This document shows positions 19,525-29,027 of a stretch of DNA of 41,316 nucleotides, piece after piece. Position 1 is the stretch's first letter. Each line of letters starts with the position of its first letter. A program made the translations under genes and the position numbers. Source of the DNA: Phycicoccus sp. (GTDB lineage: Bacteria > Actinomycetota > Actinomycetes > Actinomycetales > Dermatophilaceae). Below the pieces are notes generated by a model. The model made no database searches. It had not been told where the DNA came from and was given only the letters and a program-made list of their open reading frames with translations. Where the stretch lies: assembly GCA_017993715.1 (NCBI GenBank), contig JAGOME010000039.1, forward strand, positions 1 to 41,316, in the 5' to 3' direction.

Positions 19525-20492
19525 CCTGCCACGGCGTCGGTGCCGCCCCGGGGCGCAAGGAGCACGTCCTGGAGGGCCGCGGCATACCGCAGCGGGTCGT
19601 GGACGGTCGGCGTCGCCCGCTGAGCCAGGTCACTCAGGTGCAGCCGAGCCCCCACCGACTGGCAGATCCGTTCCAGCGGATCGGTATCCCCGATGGCCCG
19701 CGGATCCGCCAGGACGACGTCAAGGCGCACGTCGGGTGCGTGCGTGATGAAGGTCTCGACGTGCTGGACGGCACTGAACCCGGCGGTCTCGGCGGTGTGC
19801 ATCTCCAGGTTGAGGCTGAGCAGCCGCCCGGCGCGGGTCACCGCGAGGGCATCGCGCACCTCGGGGACGAGTAGGTGTGGCATGACGGAGGTGAACCAGG
19901 AACCCGGTCCGAGCACAACCCAGTCGGCGGCGCGGATCGCGGCGATCGACTCGGGATAGGCGGGAGGGTCAACCGGCTCCAGGGCGATGTCGAGCACCCG
20001 ACCCAGGGTCGTGGCGACCTCCGCCTGGCCGACGACCCGCGACACCTCATCAGGAAACGCCGGGTCGGCGCCAAGCACATCGGCGGTGATGTCGAGCGGG
20101 ACAGCGGCCATAGGCAGGACGCGTCCCTCGGCCCGCAGCAAGGAGGCGACCAACTCAAGGCCGGACACCGGGTCCTCATAGATCTCCCACAGGGCCAGAA
20201 TGAGGAGGTTGCCGACCGCGTGACCGGCCAAGGGCCCATTGCCTCCGAACCGGTGCTGGAGGACATCGCGCCAGGTCAGGCCCCATTCGGAGTCGTCACA
20301 CAGGGCGGCCAGCGCCATCCGCAGGTCACCGGGTGGCAGCACCCCGAACTCCCGCCTTAGACGGCCGCTCGACCCGCCATTGTCGGCCACCGTCACGATC
20401 GCCGTGACGTCGTCGGTGAGAAATCGCAGGGCCGACAGCGTCGCCGACAGCCCATGCCCGCCGCCCAGCGCGGCCACGGTGAGAGGGTTCAC
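19521..20492 (-). CDS. yvcK: Gluconeogenesis/cell-wall factor YvcK (CofD-like, UPF0052)
   Basis: A 323-residue protein of the YvcK/CuvA family, related to 2-phospho-L-lactate transferase CofD. In Bacillus and mycobacteria it binds UDP-sugars and is needed for growth and cell shape on gluconeogenic carbon sources. The N-terminal [14 protein letters not shown] and the [24 protein letters not shown] block near residue 35 are diagnostic, with NLLILALWE near 98 and [15 protein letters not shown] near 200. The start is GTG overlapping the rapZ stop (GTGA). It lies between rapZ and whiA in a translationally coupled set. Confidence 0.94.
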   Translation of the reverse strand: MNPLTVAALGGGHGLSATLSALRFLTDDVTAIVTVADNGGSSGRLRREFGVLPPGDLRMALAALCDDSEWGLTWRDVLQHRFGGNGPLAGHAVGNLLILALWEIYEDPVSGLELVASLLRAEGRVLPMAAVPLDITADVLGADPAFPDEVSRVVGQAEVATTLGRVLDIALEPVDPPAYPESIAAIRAADWVVLGPGSWFTSVMPHLLVPEVRDALAVTRAGRLLSLNLEMHTAETAGFSAVQHVETFITHAPDVRLDVVLADPRAIGDTDPLERICQSVGARLHLSDLAQRATPTVHDPLRYAAALQDVLLAPRGGTDAVAG

Positions 20493-21400
20493 TCCTGCCC
20501 CAGGTCACGGTGGACGACGAACGTGGACACCGACGGGGACGCCAGCCTCGAGGCCAGCGCCTGGGCCATCGCGACGGACCGGTGTTTGCCCCCGGTGCAG
20601 CCCAACGCCACCGTCGCGTAGCGCCGGCCCTCGGCGGCATACCCGGCCTGGACGGTGAGCATGAGATCCGTGACCCGGTCCAGGAAGTCCCCGGCACCAT
20701 CGGCCCCCAGGACGTAATCCGCGACCGGTCCGTCCAGGCCGGTCTGAGACTTCAGCTCGGGTTCCCAGAAAGGGTTGGGCAAGAACCGCATGTCGAACAC
20801 GAAGTCGGCATCCAGGGGCAGCCCGTACTTGAAACCGAACGACATGACGGCTAAGCGCAGGCTCTCGCGTGGCCCGGCTCCAAACAGCGAGGACATCTTG
20901 CGGGTGAGCTGATGCACGTTCAGGCTCGAGGTGTCGATGACGAGGTCGGCGTTGGAGCGCAGGGTGGCCACGGCCCGTCGCTCGGTCTGAATGCCGTCGA
21001 GCAGACGTCCCTCACCTTGGAGGGGGTGGGGACGGCGAACGGACTCGAACCGCCGCACGAGCGCCTCATCGGTCGCGTCAAGGAAGACCACCCGCGGGCG
21101 CCACTTCTCGCGCCGGACGCCGTCCAACTCCACGAGCCAGTCGGCGGAGAACTGTTGTGCGCGAACGTCGACGACCGCAGCGATCGGGGTGGGCTCGCGA
21201 TCCCGGCGTGCCGCGCGGCCGAGCCTGGCGATGTCGACGAGGAGTTGAGGGGGCAAGTTGTCCACGACATACCAACCGAGATCCTCCAGGACGTTGGCCG
21301 CCGTGGACCGCCCGGCCCCGCTCATCCCGGTGATGACGACGAAGTCCTCACGGTCGAGGGACGGCACCGCGCTCGCTGGGTGGTCAGCGGTTTCACTCAT
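20489..21400 (-). CDS. rapZ: RNase adapter/nucleotide-binding protein RapZ (YvcJ)
   Basis: A 303-residue P-loop protein. Walker A is GMSGAGRST near residue 25, with Arg where Lys is usual; this Arg form also occurs in other actinobacterial RapZ proteins. It is followed by [16 protein letters not shown]. The C-terminal domain has [24 protein letters not shown] near residue 190 and the CTGGKHRSV motif near 268. In enteric bacteria RapZ delivers small RNAs to RNase E; in actinomycetes the role is not settled. It overlaps uvrC by eight bases and yvcK by four. Confidence 0.94.
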   Translation of the reverse strand: MSETADHPASAVPSLDREDFVVITGMSGAGRSTAANVLEDLGWYVVDNLPPQLLVDIARLGRAARRDREPTPIAAVVDVRAQQFSADWLVELDGVRREKWRPRVVFLDATDEALVRRFESVRRPHPLQGEGRLLDGIQTERRAVATLRSNADLVIDTSSLNVHQLTRKMSSLFGAGPRESLRLAVMSFGFKYGLPLDADFVFDMRFLPNPFWEPELKSQTGLDGPVADYVLGADGAGDFLDRVTDLMLTVQAGYAAEGRRYATVALGCTGGKHRSVAMAQALASRLASPSVSTFVVHRDLGQE

Positions 21401-23330
21401 CGAGCACTTCTCCTGTGGTGACGTTGACGGTCGGCTCCCCTCGCCCGGCTCCAGCCAAGTGGGTCACGATCGCCGAGGCAAGTGCCGGCCCGATGCCGGG
21501 CACGGCCAGCAGCTCATCCTCCTGGGCGGCCCGGACCCGCTTGACCGAACCGAACGTCTTGAGCAGGGCACGCTGTTTGGCCTCTCCCAGACCGGGAATG
21601 CCGTCGAGTGCGCTGCGCGTCATCGTCTTGCTGCGCCGCTCCCGATGGAAGGTCACGGCGAACCGGTGCGCCTCGTCGCGCACCCGCTGAAGCAGATAGA
21701 GCCCCTCGCTCGTCCGTGGAAGGAGCACGGGGAACTCATCGCCGGGCACCCACACCTCCTCCAGGCGCTTGGCCAGGCCGATGATGGCCACGTCGACGAT
21801 ACCCACGTCGCGCAGGGCGGCCGCGGCGGCATTCACCTGCGGCAGGCCACCGTCGACGACCACGAGGTTGGGTGGGTAGGCAAAGCGCTGGGGACGGCCG
21901 GTCTCCTCGTCGCGGCCCGGCACCTGGGTCCTCTCGCTCACGAGCCGTTGAAACCGTCGAGTGAGCACCTCACTCATGGCGGCTGTGTCGTCGGTGCGGC
22001 CATCGATATCGCCACGGACGATAAACCGGCGGTACTCGCTCTTGCGAGGGAGCCCGTCCTCGAAGACGACCATGGAGCCGACGACATCCTGACCTTGGAC
22101 ATGGCTGATGTCGAAGCACTCGATGCGCAGCGGGTGCTCATCCAAACTCAAGGTGTCCTGGAGTTGTTGGAGTGCCTGGCTGCGCGTGGTCAGGTCACCG
22201 GCCCGGGTCACCTTGTGACGCGCCAAGCTGTCCTTGGCGTTGCGGCCCACCGTCTCCAGCAGCGCCCGCTTGTCGCCGCGCTGGGGCACGCGCAGCTCGA
22301 CGCGGGTCCCGCGCAGGCTGCCAAGCCACTCGGACACGGCCTCGGGGTCCGGCGGCAGGACCGGGACCAGCACCTCGCGCGGAACACTCTCACCGGACTC
22401 GCCGCCATAGACCTGCTGGAGGAGTTGCTCGACGTCCTCGGCGGTCGACTCGCCGGCACGCTCCGCGATCCATCCCCGTTGCCCCCGGACCCGCCCGCCG
22501 CGTACGTGGAAGACCTGGACCGCGATCTCGAGGTCGTCCTGGGCGAGGGCGAAAACGTCGGCGTCGGTCGCGTCGGGCAGGACCACGGCCGAGCGCTCCA
22601 GGACCCGATCGAGCGCGGCGATGTCATCGCGCAGGCCGGCCGCCTGCTCGAACTCCAGCTCCGCGGCGGCCTCCCGCATCCGGATCTCCAAGCGCCGCCG
22701 GAACGTGCCCGTCTCCCCCGCCATGAACTCACAAAAGTCCTCAGCGATCGCGTGATGGGTCGCGGCATCCACGCGCCCTACACATGGAGCCGAGCATTTA
22801 TCGATGTAGCCCAGCAGGCACGGGCGACCCACCTGGCCAGCGCGCTTGAACACGCCTGCCGAGCAGGTGCGGATGGGGAACACCCGCAGGGCCAGGTCGA
22901 GCGTCTCGCGAATGGCCCAGGCATGGGCGTAGGGCCCGAAGTAGCGTGTCCCCGGCCGCTTGGCTCCTCGCATGACCTGCGCTCGGGGGAACTCCTCCCC
23001 GAGGGTAACGGCCAGGTAGGGATAGGACTTATCGTCGCGATAGCGGACGTTGAACCGCGGGTCGAACTCCTTGATCCAGGAGTACTCGAGCTGCAACGCC
23101 TCGACCTCGGTCCCGACGACGGTCCATTCGACCTGGGCACCGGTGTGCACCATGGTCGCGGTGCGCGGGTGGAGCGCGGCGACGTCTTGGAAGTACGAGG
23201 AGAGGCGGGACCGCAGGTTCTTGGCCTTGCCGACGTAGATGACGCGACCGTGGGCATCTCGGAATCGGTAGACGCCCGGATCGGTCGGGATCGACCCGGG
23301 AGTCGGTCGGTAGGTCGACGGATCAGCCAC
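21393..23330 (-). CDS. uvrC: Excinuclease ABC subunit C
   Basis: Makes both incisions in nucleotide excision repair. The 645-residue protein has the N-terminal GIY-YIG nuclease ([20 protein letters not shown] near residue 18), a Cys cluster ([17 protein letters not shown]), a UvrB-contacting UVR segment near residue 215 ([20 protein letters not shown]), the RNase H-like nuclease ([12 protein letters not shown] near 405) and C-terminal helix-hairpin-helix repeats ([31 protein letters not shown]). The GTG start is preceded by TAGGGT six bases upstream and no Shine-Dalgarno sequence, so the mRNA is probably leaderless. First gene of uvrC-rapZ-yvcK-whiA. Confidence 0.96.
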   Translation of the reverse strand: MADPSTYRPTPGSIPTDPGVYRFRDAHGRVIYVGKAKNLRSRLSSYFQDVAALHPRTATMVHTGAQVEWTVVGTEVEALQLEYSWIKEFDPRFNVRYRDDKSYPYLAVTLGEEFPRAQVMRGAKRPGTRYFGPYAHAWAIRETLDLALRVFPIRTCSAGVFKRAGQVGRPCLLGYIDKCSAPCVGRVDAATHHAIAEDFCEFMAGETGTFRRRLEIRMREAAAELEFEQAAGLRDDIAALDRVLERSAVVLPDATDADVFALAQDDLEIAVQVFHVRGGRVRGQRGWIAERAGESTAEDVEQLLQQVYGGESGESVPREVLVPVLPPDPEAVSEWLGSLRGTRVELRVPQRGDKRALLETVGRNAKDSLARHKVTRAGDLTTRSQALQQLQDTLSLDEHPLRIECFDISHVQGQDVVGSMVVFEDGLPRKSEYRRFIVRGDIDGRTDDTAAMSEVLTRRFQRLVSERTQVPGRDEETGRPQRFAYPPNLVVVDGGLPQVNAAAAALRDVGIVDVAIIGLAKRLEEVWVPGDEFPVLLPRTSEGLYLLQRVRDEAHRFAVTFHRERRSKTMTRSALDGIPGLGEAKQRALLKTFGSVKRVRAAQEDELLAVPGIGPALASAIVTHLAGAGRGEPTVNVTTGEVLDE

Positions 23331-23336
23331 GGGCCA

Positions 23337-23342
23337 ACCCTA
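23337..23342 (-). promoter_or_regulatory. Putative -10 (TAGGGT) for a leaderless uvrC mRNA
   Basis: On the minus strand TAGGGT is followed by six bases and then the uvrC GTG. The spacing puts the first transcribed base at the start codon. No LexA-type operator was found near it. Confidence 0.45.
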
Positions 23343-23399
23343 TGCACCCCCACTGTCACGCACCGGCCGGTCCGCCTCGGGCGGGGGCCGCTGTGGTGG

Positions 23400-23852
23400 T
23401 CAGGCGACGGTGAGCGAATCCCCAGACACGGTGACGGTCTTGGCCGGGAGGGCCTGCTTGGCGGGACCGCTGGTGACCGCACCGCTGGCGATGTCGAACT
23501 CGCTGTTGTGACACGGGCACTTGATGAGCCCGGAATCGATCGTGGTCACCTTGCAGCCCTGATGGGTGCAGGTCGCGCTGAACGCCTTGAACTCTCCCGC
23601 GGTCGGCTGGGTTACGACCGTGTCGAGGTCGGCGTAGATCGTGCCGCCCCCGACCGGGATGTCCGCGGTCGCGATGACGCCGCCGGCGGCATTCGTGCTG
23701 CTCTGCCCCGACCCGTCCGAGGAAGCGGACGGTGTCGCGCTGCTCGTGGCGGCTGATCCCGAGGAGCAAGCCGCCAGGGCCACCGTGCCGAAGGTGGCCA
23801 TCCCGGCGAGGGTGACGGCACCCCGACGCGTCAGGGGGTCGATCGTGGTCAC
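23400..23852 (-). CDS. Rieske [2Fe-2S] lipoprotein
   Basis: A 150-residue exported iron-sulfur protein. The N-terminus combines a twin-arginine motif (LTRRGAVTLAG) with a lipobox (LAACSS), so it is probably Tat-exported and lipid-anchored outside the membrane. A Ser/Thr/Ala-rich linker of about 40 residues follows. The Rieske domain has CTHQGC and CPCHNSEFD, the two Cys-x-His ligand pairs and the disulfide cysteines. It is much smaller than QcrA of the bc1 complex and lacks its membrane helices, so it is more likely a stand-alone electron carrier. GTG at 23852 is chosen for GGAAGG six bases upstream; GTG at 23888 is an alternative. Confidence 0.88.
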   Translation of the reverse strand: MTTIDPLTRRGAVTLAGMATFGTVALAACSSGSAATSSATPSASSDGSGQSSTNAAGGVIATADIPVGGGTIYADLDTVVTQPTAGEFKAFSATCTHQGCKVTTIDSGLIKCPCHNSEFDIASGAVTSGPAKQALPAKTVTVSGDSLTVA

Positions 23853-23866
23853 GGAAGGCCTTCCGT
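23851..23866. promoter_or_regulatory. Perfect 16-bp palindrome over the Rieske ribosome binding site
   Basis: ACGGAAGGCCTTCCGT is a perfect palindrome that contains the Shine-Dalgarno GGAAGG and the first two bases of the Rieske GTG start. As RNA it could pair a 6-bp stem around GGCC, hiding the ribosome site; as DNA it could be an operator. Confidence 0.5.
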
Positions 23867-24053
23867 CGTGGCTGCCAGGAACCGTCACGGTATGCCGTGA
23901 GTCTGTGTTCCGGCTGTGAATTCGTCATCGCTGCGGCTCGGCTCCCGACTTCCCGCAGGACCACCGCCTGTGAGGCCCCTGAGCCGGAAGATGCACGGTT
24001 CGGTAACGACTCGGCGACGACCTCGCCCACCCGGTGGCCGTGTCGCCGACCCA

Positions 24054-24065
24054 TGACTAGAGTCA
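24054..24065. promoter_or_regulatory. Operator-like inverted repeat upstream of the liv operon
   Basis: TGACT-AG-AGTCA lies 68 bases upstream of the binding-protein gene and overlaps a TAGAGT that could be a -10 element. It is in the 280-base region divergent between the Rieske gene and the liv operon. The link to regulation is a guess. Confidence 0.3.
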
Positions 24066-24132
24066 CGGTGCTCGCTGACCAATTAGTGGGTGCCGGGCGT
24101 TTGCTCGTCGAAAAGTACTATCAGGAGGAATC

Positions 24133-25347
24133 GTGCCTCAGCGTTCCGTCGTGATGATTGGCACCTCGCTGGTCGTCGCATCACTCGCCCTCACCGCTTG
24201 TGGGTCGCGCGACAGCGACACCGGCTCAGACAGCGCATCGTCGGGCGACAAGGTCGTCAAGATCGGCGTCATCGCGCCGCTGACCGGTGACCTGTCCGCC
24301 CTTGGTCTCGGGATCAAGAACTCCGTCGACCTGGCCATCAAGGAGGCCAACGACAAGGGCACCATCCCCGGATGGACCATCGAACTGGCCGCCGAGGACG
24401 ACGAGGCCAAGCCCGACGTGGGCAAGAACGCCGCCACCAAGCTCGCCGGTGACGACGCTGTCGCCGGTGTCGTCGGCACGCTCAACTCGTCGGTCGCGCT
24501 GCAGACCCAGCCCGTTCTGGCTGCCGCCAACATCATTCAGGTCTCGCCGGCCAACACCAACCCGGCCCTGACCAAGGGTGACGACGGCAAGCGGCTCTAC
24601 CCGACCTACTTCCGCACCTGCACCACGGACGCCGTTCAGGGCCCGTTCGCCGCGCAGTACCTCCTGGGCGCCGGCATCACCAAGGTCGCCACGGTCAACG
24701 ACAAGAAGGCGTACGGCCAGGGTCTGGTCACCGCGTTCGAGGCGGAGTTCAAGAAGGGCGGCGGCGAGATCGTCGCCTCCGAGACCATCAACGCCGATGA
24801 CACGACCAAGGACTACTCGGCCGTCATCGCCGCGCTCAAGCCGACCGCTCCCCAGGCCGTCTACTACGGCGGTGAGTACCCGCAGGCCGGTCCGCTCTCG
24901 CAGCAGATGAAGACCAACGGCCTGACCGTTCCCCTCATGGGTGGCGACGGCATCTACGACGGCAAGTACATCGAGCTTGCTGGCACCGGCTCGGACGGCG
25001 ACATGGCGACCTCGGTCGGCGCCCCAACCGACAGCAGCGACGCCGGCAAGGCGTTCCTCGCCGCCTACGAGGCAGCGGGCTACAAGGAGCCGGCAGCCGC
25101 CTACGGTGGCTACGCCTACGACGCCGCCAACTCCATCATCGAGGCGCTCAAGACGTCCCTCAAGGACGCCACTGACGTCAAGTCCGCCCGCGAGGCCGGC
25201 GTGACCGCGATGAGCGGTGTCAGCTTCGACGGTGTGACCGGCGCGGTTGGGTTCGACGAGTTCGGCGACTCCACCAGCAAGGTCCTCACCGTGTACAAGG
25301 TCACCGGCGGCAAGTGGGCGCCTGAGAAGACCGACGAGTTCAAGTGA
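24133..25347 (+). CDS. livJ: Branched-chain amino acid ABC transporter, substrate-binding lipoprotein
   Basis: A 404-residue extracytoplasmic binding protein of the LivJ/LivK type I periplasmic fold. The signal peptide ends in a lipobox (LALTACGS), so the mature protein is lipid-anchored at Cys. The mature part starts VVKIGVIAPLTGDLSALG, the family hallmark, followed by VAGVVGTLNSS and YGQGLVTAFEAEF regions. Start GTG with AGGAGG six bases upstream. The exact ligand (Leu/Ile/Val, another amino acid, or a related compound) cannot be told from sequence. A hairpin array between it and livH would let it be made in excess over the membrane parts. Confidence 0.92.
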   Translation: MPQRSVVMIGTSLVVASLALTACGSRDSDTGSDSASSGDKVVKIGVIAPLTGDLSALGLGIKNSVDLAIKEANDKGTIPGWTIELAAEDDEAKPDVGKNAATKLAGDDAVAGVVGTLNSSVALQTQPVLAAANIIQVSPANTNPALTKGDDGKRLYPTYFRTCTTDAVQGPFAAQYLLGAGITKVATVNDKKAYGQGLVTAFEAEFKKGGGEIVASETINADDTTKDYSAVIAALKPTAPQAVYYGGEYPQAGPLSQQMKTNGLTVPLMGGDGIYDGKYIELAGTGSDGDMATSVGAPTDSSDAGKAFLAAYEAAGYKEPAAAYGGYAYDAANSIIEALKTSLKDATDVKSAREAGVTAMSGVSFDGVTGAVGFDEFGDSTSKVLTVYKVTGGKWAPEKTDEFK

Positions 25348-25352
25348 TCGGA

Positions 25353-25433
25353 CTGACGGTCAGCGCCACCCGCTAACCGTCAGCACGACACCCCGGCATA
25401 GGGGGCGGACGGCACGCCGTTCGCCCCCTATGC
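25353..25433 (+). terminator. Two hairpins between livJ and livH (partial terminator or mRNA stabiliser)
   Basis: The first hairpin pairs CTGACGGT (25353-25360) with ACCGTCAG (25376-25383). The second is a perfect 12-bp stem (GCATAGGGGGCG at 25396-25407, CGCCCCCTATGC at 25422-25433) whose inside also pairs (ACGGC/GCCGT). Position after a binding-protein gene and before its permeases is typical of elements that stabilise or partly terminate the message. Confidence 0.7.
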
Positions 25434-25534
25434 TGTGACCCGCATCACGTATGCCCAGCGCCGGGCCCACGGTCCGTCGCGCGCGCGTCGGGCCGTTTCC
25501 CGTCTCGCCGGTCCCTACTCCTCGGAGGCCGTCC

Positions 25535-26488
25535 GTGTCCCAGTTCCTCCAGCAACTGATCGTCGGTCTGACGGTCGGGAGCCTCTATGCCTTGATCGCG
25601 GTGGGCTACACCGTGGTCTACGGCATCGTGCAACTCATCAACTTCGCCCATGGCGAGATCTTCATGATCGGCGCCTTTGGTGCCCTGGCCACCTGGATGG
25701 CCTTCTTCAAGGACAACACCTCGCTGTGGGTGCTGCCGTTCATCATCATCGGTGCCGCACTGTGCTCGGTCGTCGTCGCGTTGCTCGTTGAGCGGATCGC
25801 CTATCGACCCCTGCGCAACGCGCCCAAACTCGCGCCCCTGATCACCGCCATCGGTGTCTCGGTGTTCCTCCAGGAGATGGTGCGGCTGTTCTACAACAAG
25901 CCCCTATTGTTCGCGGACTGGAACCCGCTCGGGCTGCCCGACGCCAAGAGCGCGGCACCCTTCCCCGGCATTGACGTCGTCACCGGCACTCCGTTCCAGG
26001 TCGGTGGCCTGAGCATCGGCCGTCCCACGGTGTTCATCATCTCGATGCTGATCATCTGTGGCGTGGGCCTGTGGCTCTTCATCAACCGCACCAAGCAGGG
26101 ACGCGCGATGCTGGCGGTCTCGCAGGATCCAGACACCGCCCGCCTCATGGGGGTCAACGTCGACCGGACCATCGCCATCGCCTTCGCCATCGGGGCCCTG
26201 CTCGCGGCCATCGCCGGTGTGGCCCAGGGGCTGCAGACCCGGACGATCACGTTCAACATGGGCTTCATGGCTGGCCTCAAGGCCTTCACGGCCGCCGTCC
26301 TCGGGGGGATCGGCAACATTCAGGGCGCCATCGCCGGTGGACTCGTCCTCGGCCTCATTGAGGCCCTGGCCACGCAGTACGCCGGCGGCGCCACCTGGGC
26401 CAACGTGTGGGCCTTCGTCCTGCTTATCGTCGTCCTGGTGTTCCGACCCCAGGGCCTTCTCGGCGCAAAGGTGGTGGACCGGGCATGA
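25535..26488 (+). CDS. livH: Branched-chain amino acid ABC transporter permease LivH
   Basis: A 317-residue membrane protein with about eight helices. The N-terminal QQLIVGLTVGSLYALIAVGY and YGIVQLINFAHGEIFMIGAF are classic LivH sequence, and the C-terminal coupling region includes GLKAFTAAVLGGIGNIQGAIAGG-type residues near 250. The GTG at 25535 has GGAGG six bases upstream; the frame is open further 5' but without homology. It overlaps livM by four bases (ATGA). It would pair with LivM to form the pore driven by LivG and LivF. Confidence 0.95.
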   Translation: MSQFLQQLIVGLTVGSLYALIAVGYTVVYGIVQLINFAHGEIFMIGAFGALATWMAFFKDNTSLWVLPFIIIGAALCSVVVALLVERIAYRPLRNAPKLAPLITAIGVSVFLQEMVRLFYNKPLLFADWNPLGLPDAKSAAPFPGIDVVTGTPFQVGGLSIGRPTVFIISMLIICGVGLWLFINRTKQGRAMLAVSQDPDTARLMGVNVDRTIAIAFAIGALLAAIAGVAQGLQTRTITFNMGFMAGLKAFTAAVLGGIGNIQGAIAGGLVLGLIEALATQYAGGATWANVWAFVLLIVVLVFRPQGLLGAKVVDRA

Positions 26489-28197
26489 GCACCGCGACCC
26501 TGACCCAGACCGACGAATCGGCAGAGCCGACGCGTCGCACCCATCCCTCCGCGTGGATCATGAGCGCGGTGGGCGCCGTCCTGCTGGCCGGCTCGGCATT
26601 CCTGTCCTGGAGCTACGACCCCGACGTCCTGGGCAATCTCACGGTGTACGGCTACCCCGGCGCTGTGCAGATCCTCGCCATCATCCTCGGCGCCCTGGCA
26701 CTGGTCGTCGTGGGCTTGCGCACCAAACCTGTGGTCCCGTGGTTCAACACCACGGCCGCCCTGCGCACGCTCGGCTTCGGCGCTGTGATCTTCATGGTCT
26801 TCGTCATCCTCGGCATCACCCTGGAGTCCTCGGGCCTGATCAATGTCGACCCGGGCGGTTGGGTTGCCCTGGTCGGTGCGCTCCTGATGGCTGCCGGTGG
26901 CTATCTCATGCCGGACTTGGGCCACACCGACCCGTTGCGCGCCAAGGCGCCCGACTGGGTCGAGATCCTCATCATTACCGGGATGATGGCTGGCCTGCTG
27001 TTCACGGCGGCCTATGCCCTGGGCATCGACGACGGCGGTTCGTTCGTCGCGCTCCTGGCCTTCCTCGGGGCGACCGTCATGGGTCTGGTCCGCGGCGGCT
27101 TCTTCCAGTGGCTCAGCGTCGTGTCCCAGCGGCACCGCCGGGTGCTCATGCTGGGCGCCATCGCCGTCGCGTTCCTCTTCCCGTTCACCCAGGACGGCTC
27201 GGACGCCAACATGTCGATCGCCACGCAGGTGCTGATCTTCGCCACGACGGCCCTAGGCCTGAACATCGTGGTGGGTCTGGCCGGTCTGCTTGACCTGGGG
27301 TACATCGCGTTCCTCGGCGCCGGCGCCTATGTGGGCGCCATGCTCTCCGGCGCGGCCACGGCGACGATCGGCTGGAGCCCGCCGTTCCTCGTCGTCATGC
27401 TCATCGGCGCGGCCGTCTCCGCGACGCTCGGTCTGATCATCGGGTCGCCCACACTGCGAGTCTCCGGTGACTATCTGGCCATCGTGACGCTGGCCTTCGG
27501 AGAGATCTTCCGCATCAGCGTCAATAACATGGACGGCAAGGACGGACCCGACCTGACCCACGGCCCCAACGGCATCGCGGGCATCCCCGAGCTGACGATT
27601 CCGTTCACGGACTTCAGTTTCGGCGATACCCACCAGCTGTTCGGGTTCACGGTCAGCCGCTATGCGAACTACTACTTCCTCCTGCTGCTCCTCGCGGCAT
27701 TCGTCATCATGGTGTTCACCCGGCTCAACAACAGCCGGATCGGGCGCGGCTGGGTGGCCATCCGGGAGGACGAGCGGGCTGCAGAAGCCATGGGCGTCAA
27801 CGTCTTCGGCCTCAAGTTGCTCGCCTTCGCCGGTGGCGCCTCGCTGGCCGGCCTGGCCGGCACCATCAAGGCCCACCAGGACCTCGCGGTCTCCCCCGAC
27901 CAGTACGTCTTCCTCGAGTCGGCGTTCCTGCTCGCGGCGGTCGTCCTGGGTGGCATGGGCACCGTGGCTGGCGTTCTCGTCGGCGCGACGATCCTCAAGC
28001 TCCTGCCCGAGAAGCTGCGCTTCCTCAGCGACTACCGGCTGCTGATGTTCGGCGCCCTGCTGGTCCTGATGATGCGGTTCCGTCCCGAGGGCCTGGTGCC
28101 GAGCAAGCGGCGGCAGCTGGAGTTCCACGAAGACGACGAGCACCTGGCCGAAGCGGTCCAGGACGAGCACATCGAGCAGACGGAGGCCAAGGCATGA
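26485..28197 (+). CDS. livM: Branched-chain amino acid ABC transporter permease LivM, extended form
   Basis: A 570-residue membrane protein. The LivM core starts near residue 245 (SIATQVLIFATTALGLNIVVGLAG, then LGYIAFLGAGAYVG) and includes LRVSGDYLAIVTLAFGEI near 325, RIGRGWVAIREDERAAEAMG near 445 and LAAVVLGGMGTVAGVLVG near 500. In front of it is an extra region of about 215-240 residues with some six hydrophobic segments, giving nearly double the enteric LivM length. Long forms of this kind are known in actinomycetes; what the extra helices do is unknown. The C-terminal tail is acidic. Overlaps livH and livG by four bases each. Confidence 0.94.
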   Translation: MSTATLTQTDESAEPTRRTHPSAWIMSAVGAVLLAGSAFLSWSYDPDVLGNLTVYGYPGAVQILAIILGALALVVVGLRTKPVVPWFNTTAALRTLGFGAVIFMVFVILGITLESSGLINVDPGGWVALVGALLMAAGGYLMPDLGHTDPLRAKAPDWVEILIITGMMAGLLFTAAYALGIDDGGSFVALLAFLGATVMGLVRGGFFQWLSVVSQRHRRVLMLGAIAVAFLFPFTQDGSDANMSIATQVLIFATTALGLNIVVGLAGLLDLGYIAFLGAGAYVGAMLSGAATATIGWSPPFLVVMLIGAAVSATLGLIIGSPTLRVSGDYLAIVTLAFGEIFRISVNNMDGKDGPDLTHGPNGIAGIPELTIPFTDFSFGDTHQLFGFTVSRYANYYFLLLLLAAFVIMVFTRLNNSRIGRGWVAIREDERAAEAMGVNVFGLKLLAFAGGASLAGLAGTIKAHQDLAVSPDQYVFLESAFLLAAVVLGGMGTVAGVLVGATILKLLPEKLRFLSDYRLLMFGALLVLMMRFRPEGLVPSKRRQLEFHEDDEHLAEAVQDEHIEQTEAKA

Positions 28198-29027
28198 GTG
28201 CCACCACCCCCACCGCCGTGGCACCGGGGCCGCCATCGGCCTCGGGGCCGGTGCTCCAGGCCGATGATGTCGTGATGCGCTTCGGCGGTCTGACTGCCGT
28301 CGACCACGTGAGCATGACGGTCAACCAGGGCGAGATCGTCGGACTGATCGGGCCTAACGGCGCGGGCAAGACGACCTTCTTTAATTGCCTGACCGGCATG
28401 TACCAGCCCACCGAGGGCACGGTCCGGCTGGCCGGGCAGATCCTGCCGCCCAAGCCGGGCGCCGTCGTCAAGGCCGGCATGGCCCGGACGTTCCAGAACA
28501 TCCGGCTCTTCGGCAACATGACGGCGCTCGAGAACGTCATGGTCGGTCGCTATTGCCGGACCAGCGCTGGGGCGGTGACCTCCATCCTGCGTGGACCGAA
28601 GTTCCGTCGAGAGGAGGCGGCCACCCGGGCACGCGCCCAGGAGCTGCTCGACTTCGTCGGGCTGGGCAAATCGGCGGAGCTGTTGGCCCGCAACATGCCC
28701 TATGGCGACCAGCGTCGGCTGGAGATCGCCCGAGCTCTGGCCACGGACCCGCAGCTGATCCTGCTCGACGAACCCACCGCGGGGATGAACCCCAAGGAGA
28801 CCGAGGAGGCGATGCACCTGATCTTCAAGATCCGGGACAGCGGCCTCGCGGTCGTCGTCATTGAGCACGACATGCGGTTCATTTTCCAGTTGTGTGACCG
28901 GGTGCTGTGTCTGGTTCGGGGTGCGCTCCTCGTCGAGGGCACCCCCGGCGAGGTGCAGTCGGATCCACGGGTCATCGAGGCGTACATCGGCGGCTCGGAC
29001 GTCGAGGACGAGGAGGAGTCGGCATGA
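28194..29027 (+). CDS. livG: Branched-chain amino acid ABC transporter ATPase LivG
   Basis: A 277-residue ATPase. After about 15 poorly conserved residues come Walker A GPNGAGKTT near residue 48, the LivG-specific ARTFQNIRLFGNMTALENVMV near residue 95, the signature region MPYGDQRRLEIARAL near 170, LLDEPTAGMNPKE (Walker B) near 190 and VVIEHDMRFI (switch His) near 222. The Gly-for-Ser change in the signature (YGDQR) is normal for LivG. It forms a heterodimer with LivF. Coupled to both neighbours by ATGA overlaps. Confidence 0.95.
   Translation: MSATTPTAVAPGPPSASGPVLQADDVVMRFGGLTAVDHVSMTVNQGEIVGLIGPNGAGKTTFFNCLTGMYQPTEGTVRLAGQILPPKPGAVVKAGMARTFQNIRLFGNMTALENVMVGRYCRTSAGAVTSILRGPKFRREEAATRARAQELLDFVGLGKSAELLARNMPYGDQRRLEIARALATDPQLILLDEPTAGMNPKETEEAMHLIFKIRDSGLAVVVIEHDMRFIFQLCDRVLCLVRGALLVEGTPGEVQSDPRVIEAYIGGSDVEDEEESA

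Noticed and set aside
21258-23756. An 832-codon open frame on the plus strand opposite uvrC
   Set aside because: Antisense shadow; it spans parts of rapZ, uvrC and the Rieske gene and encodes nothing recognisable.
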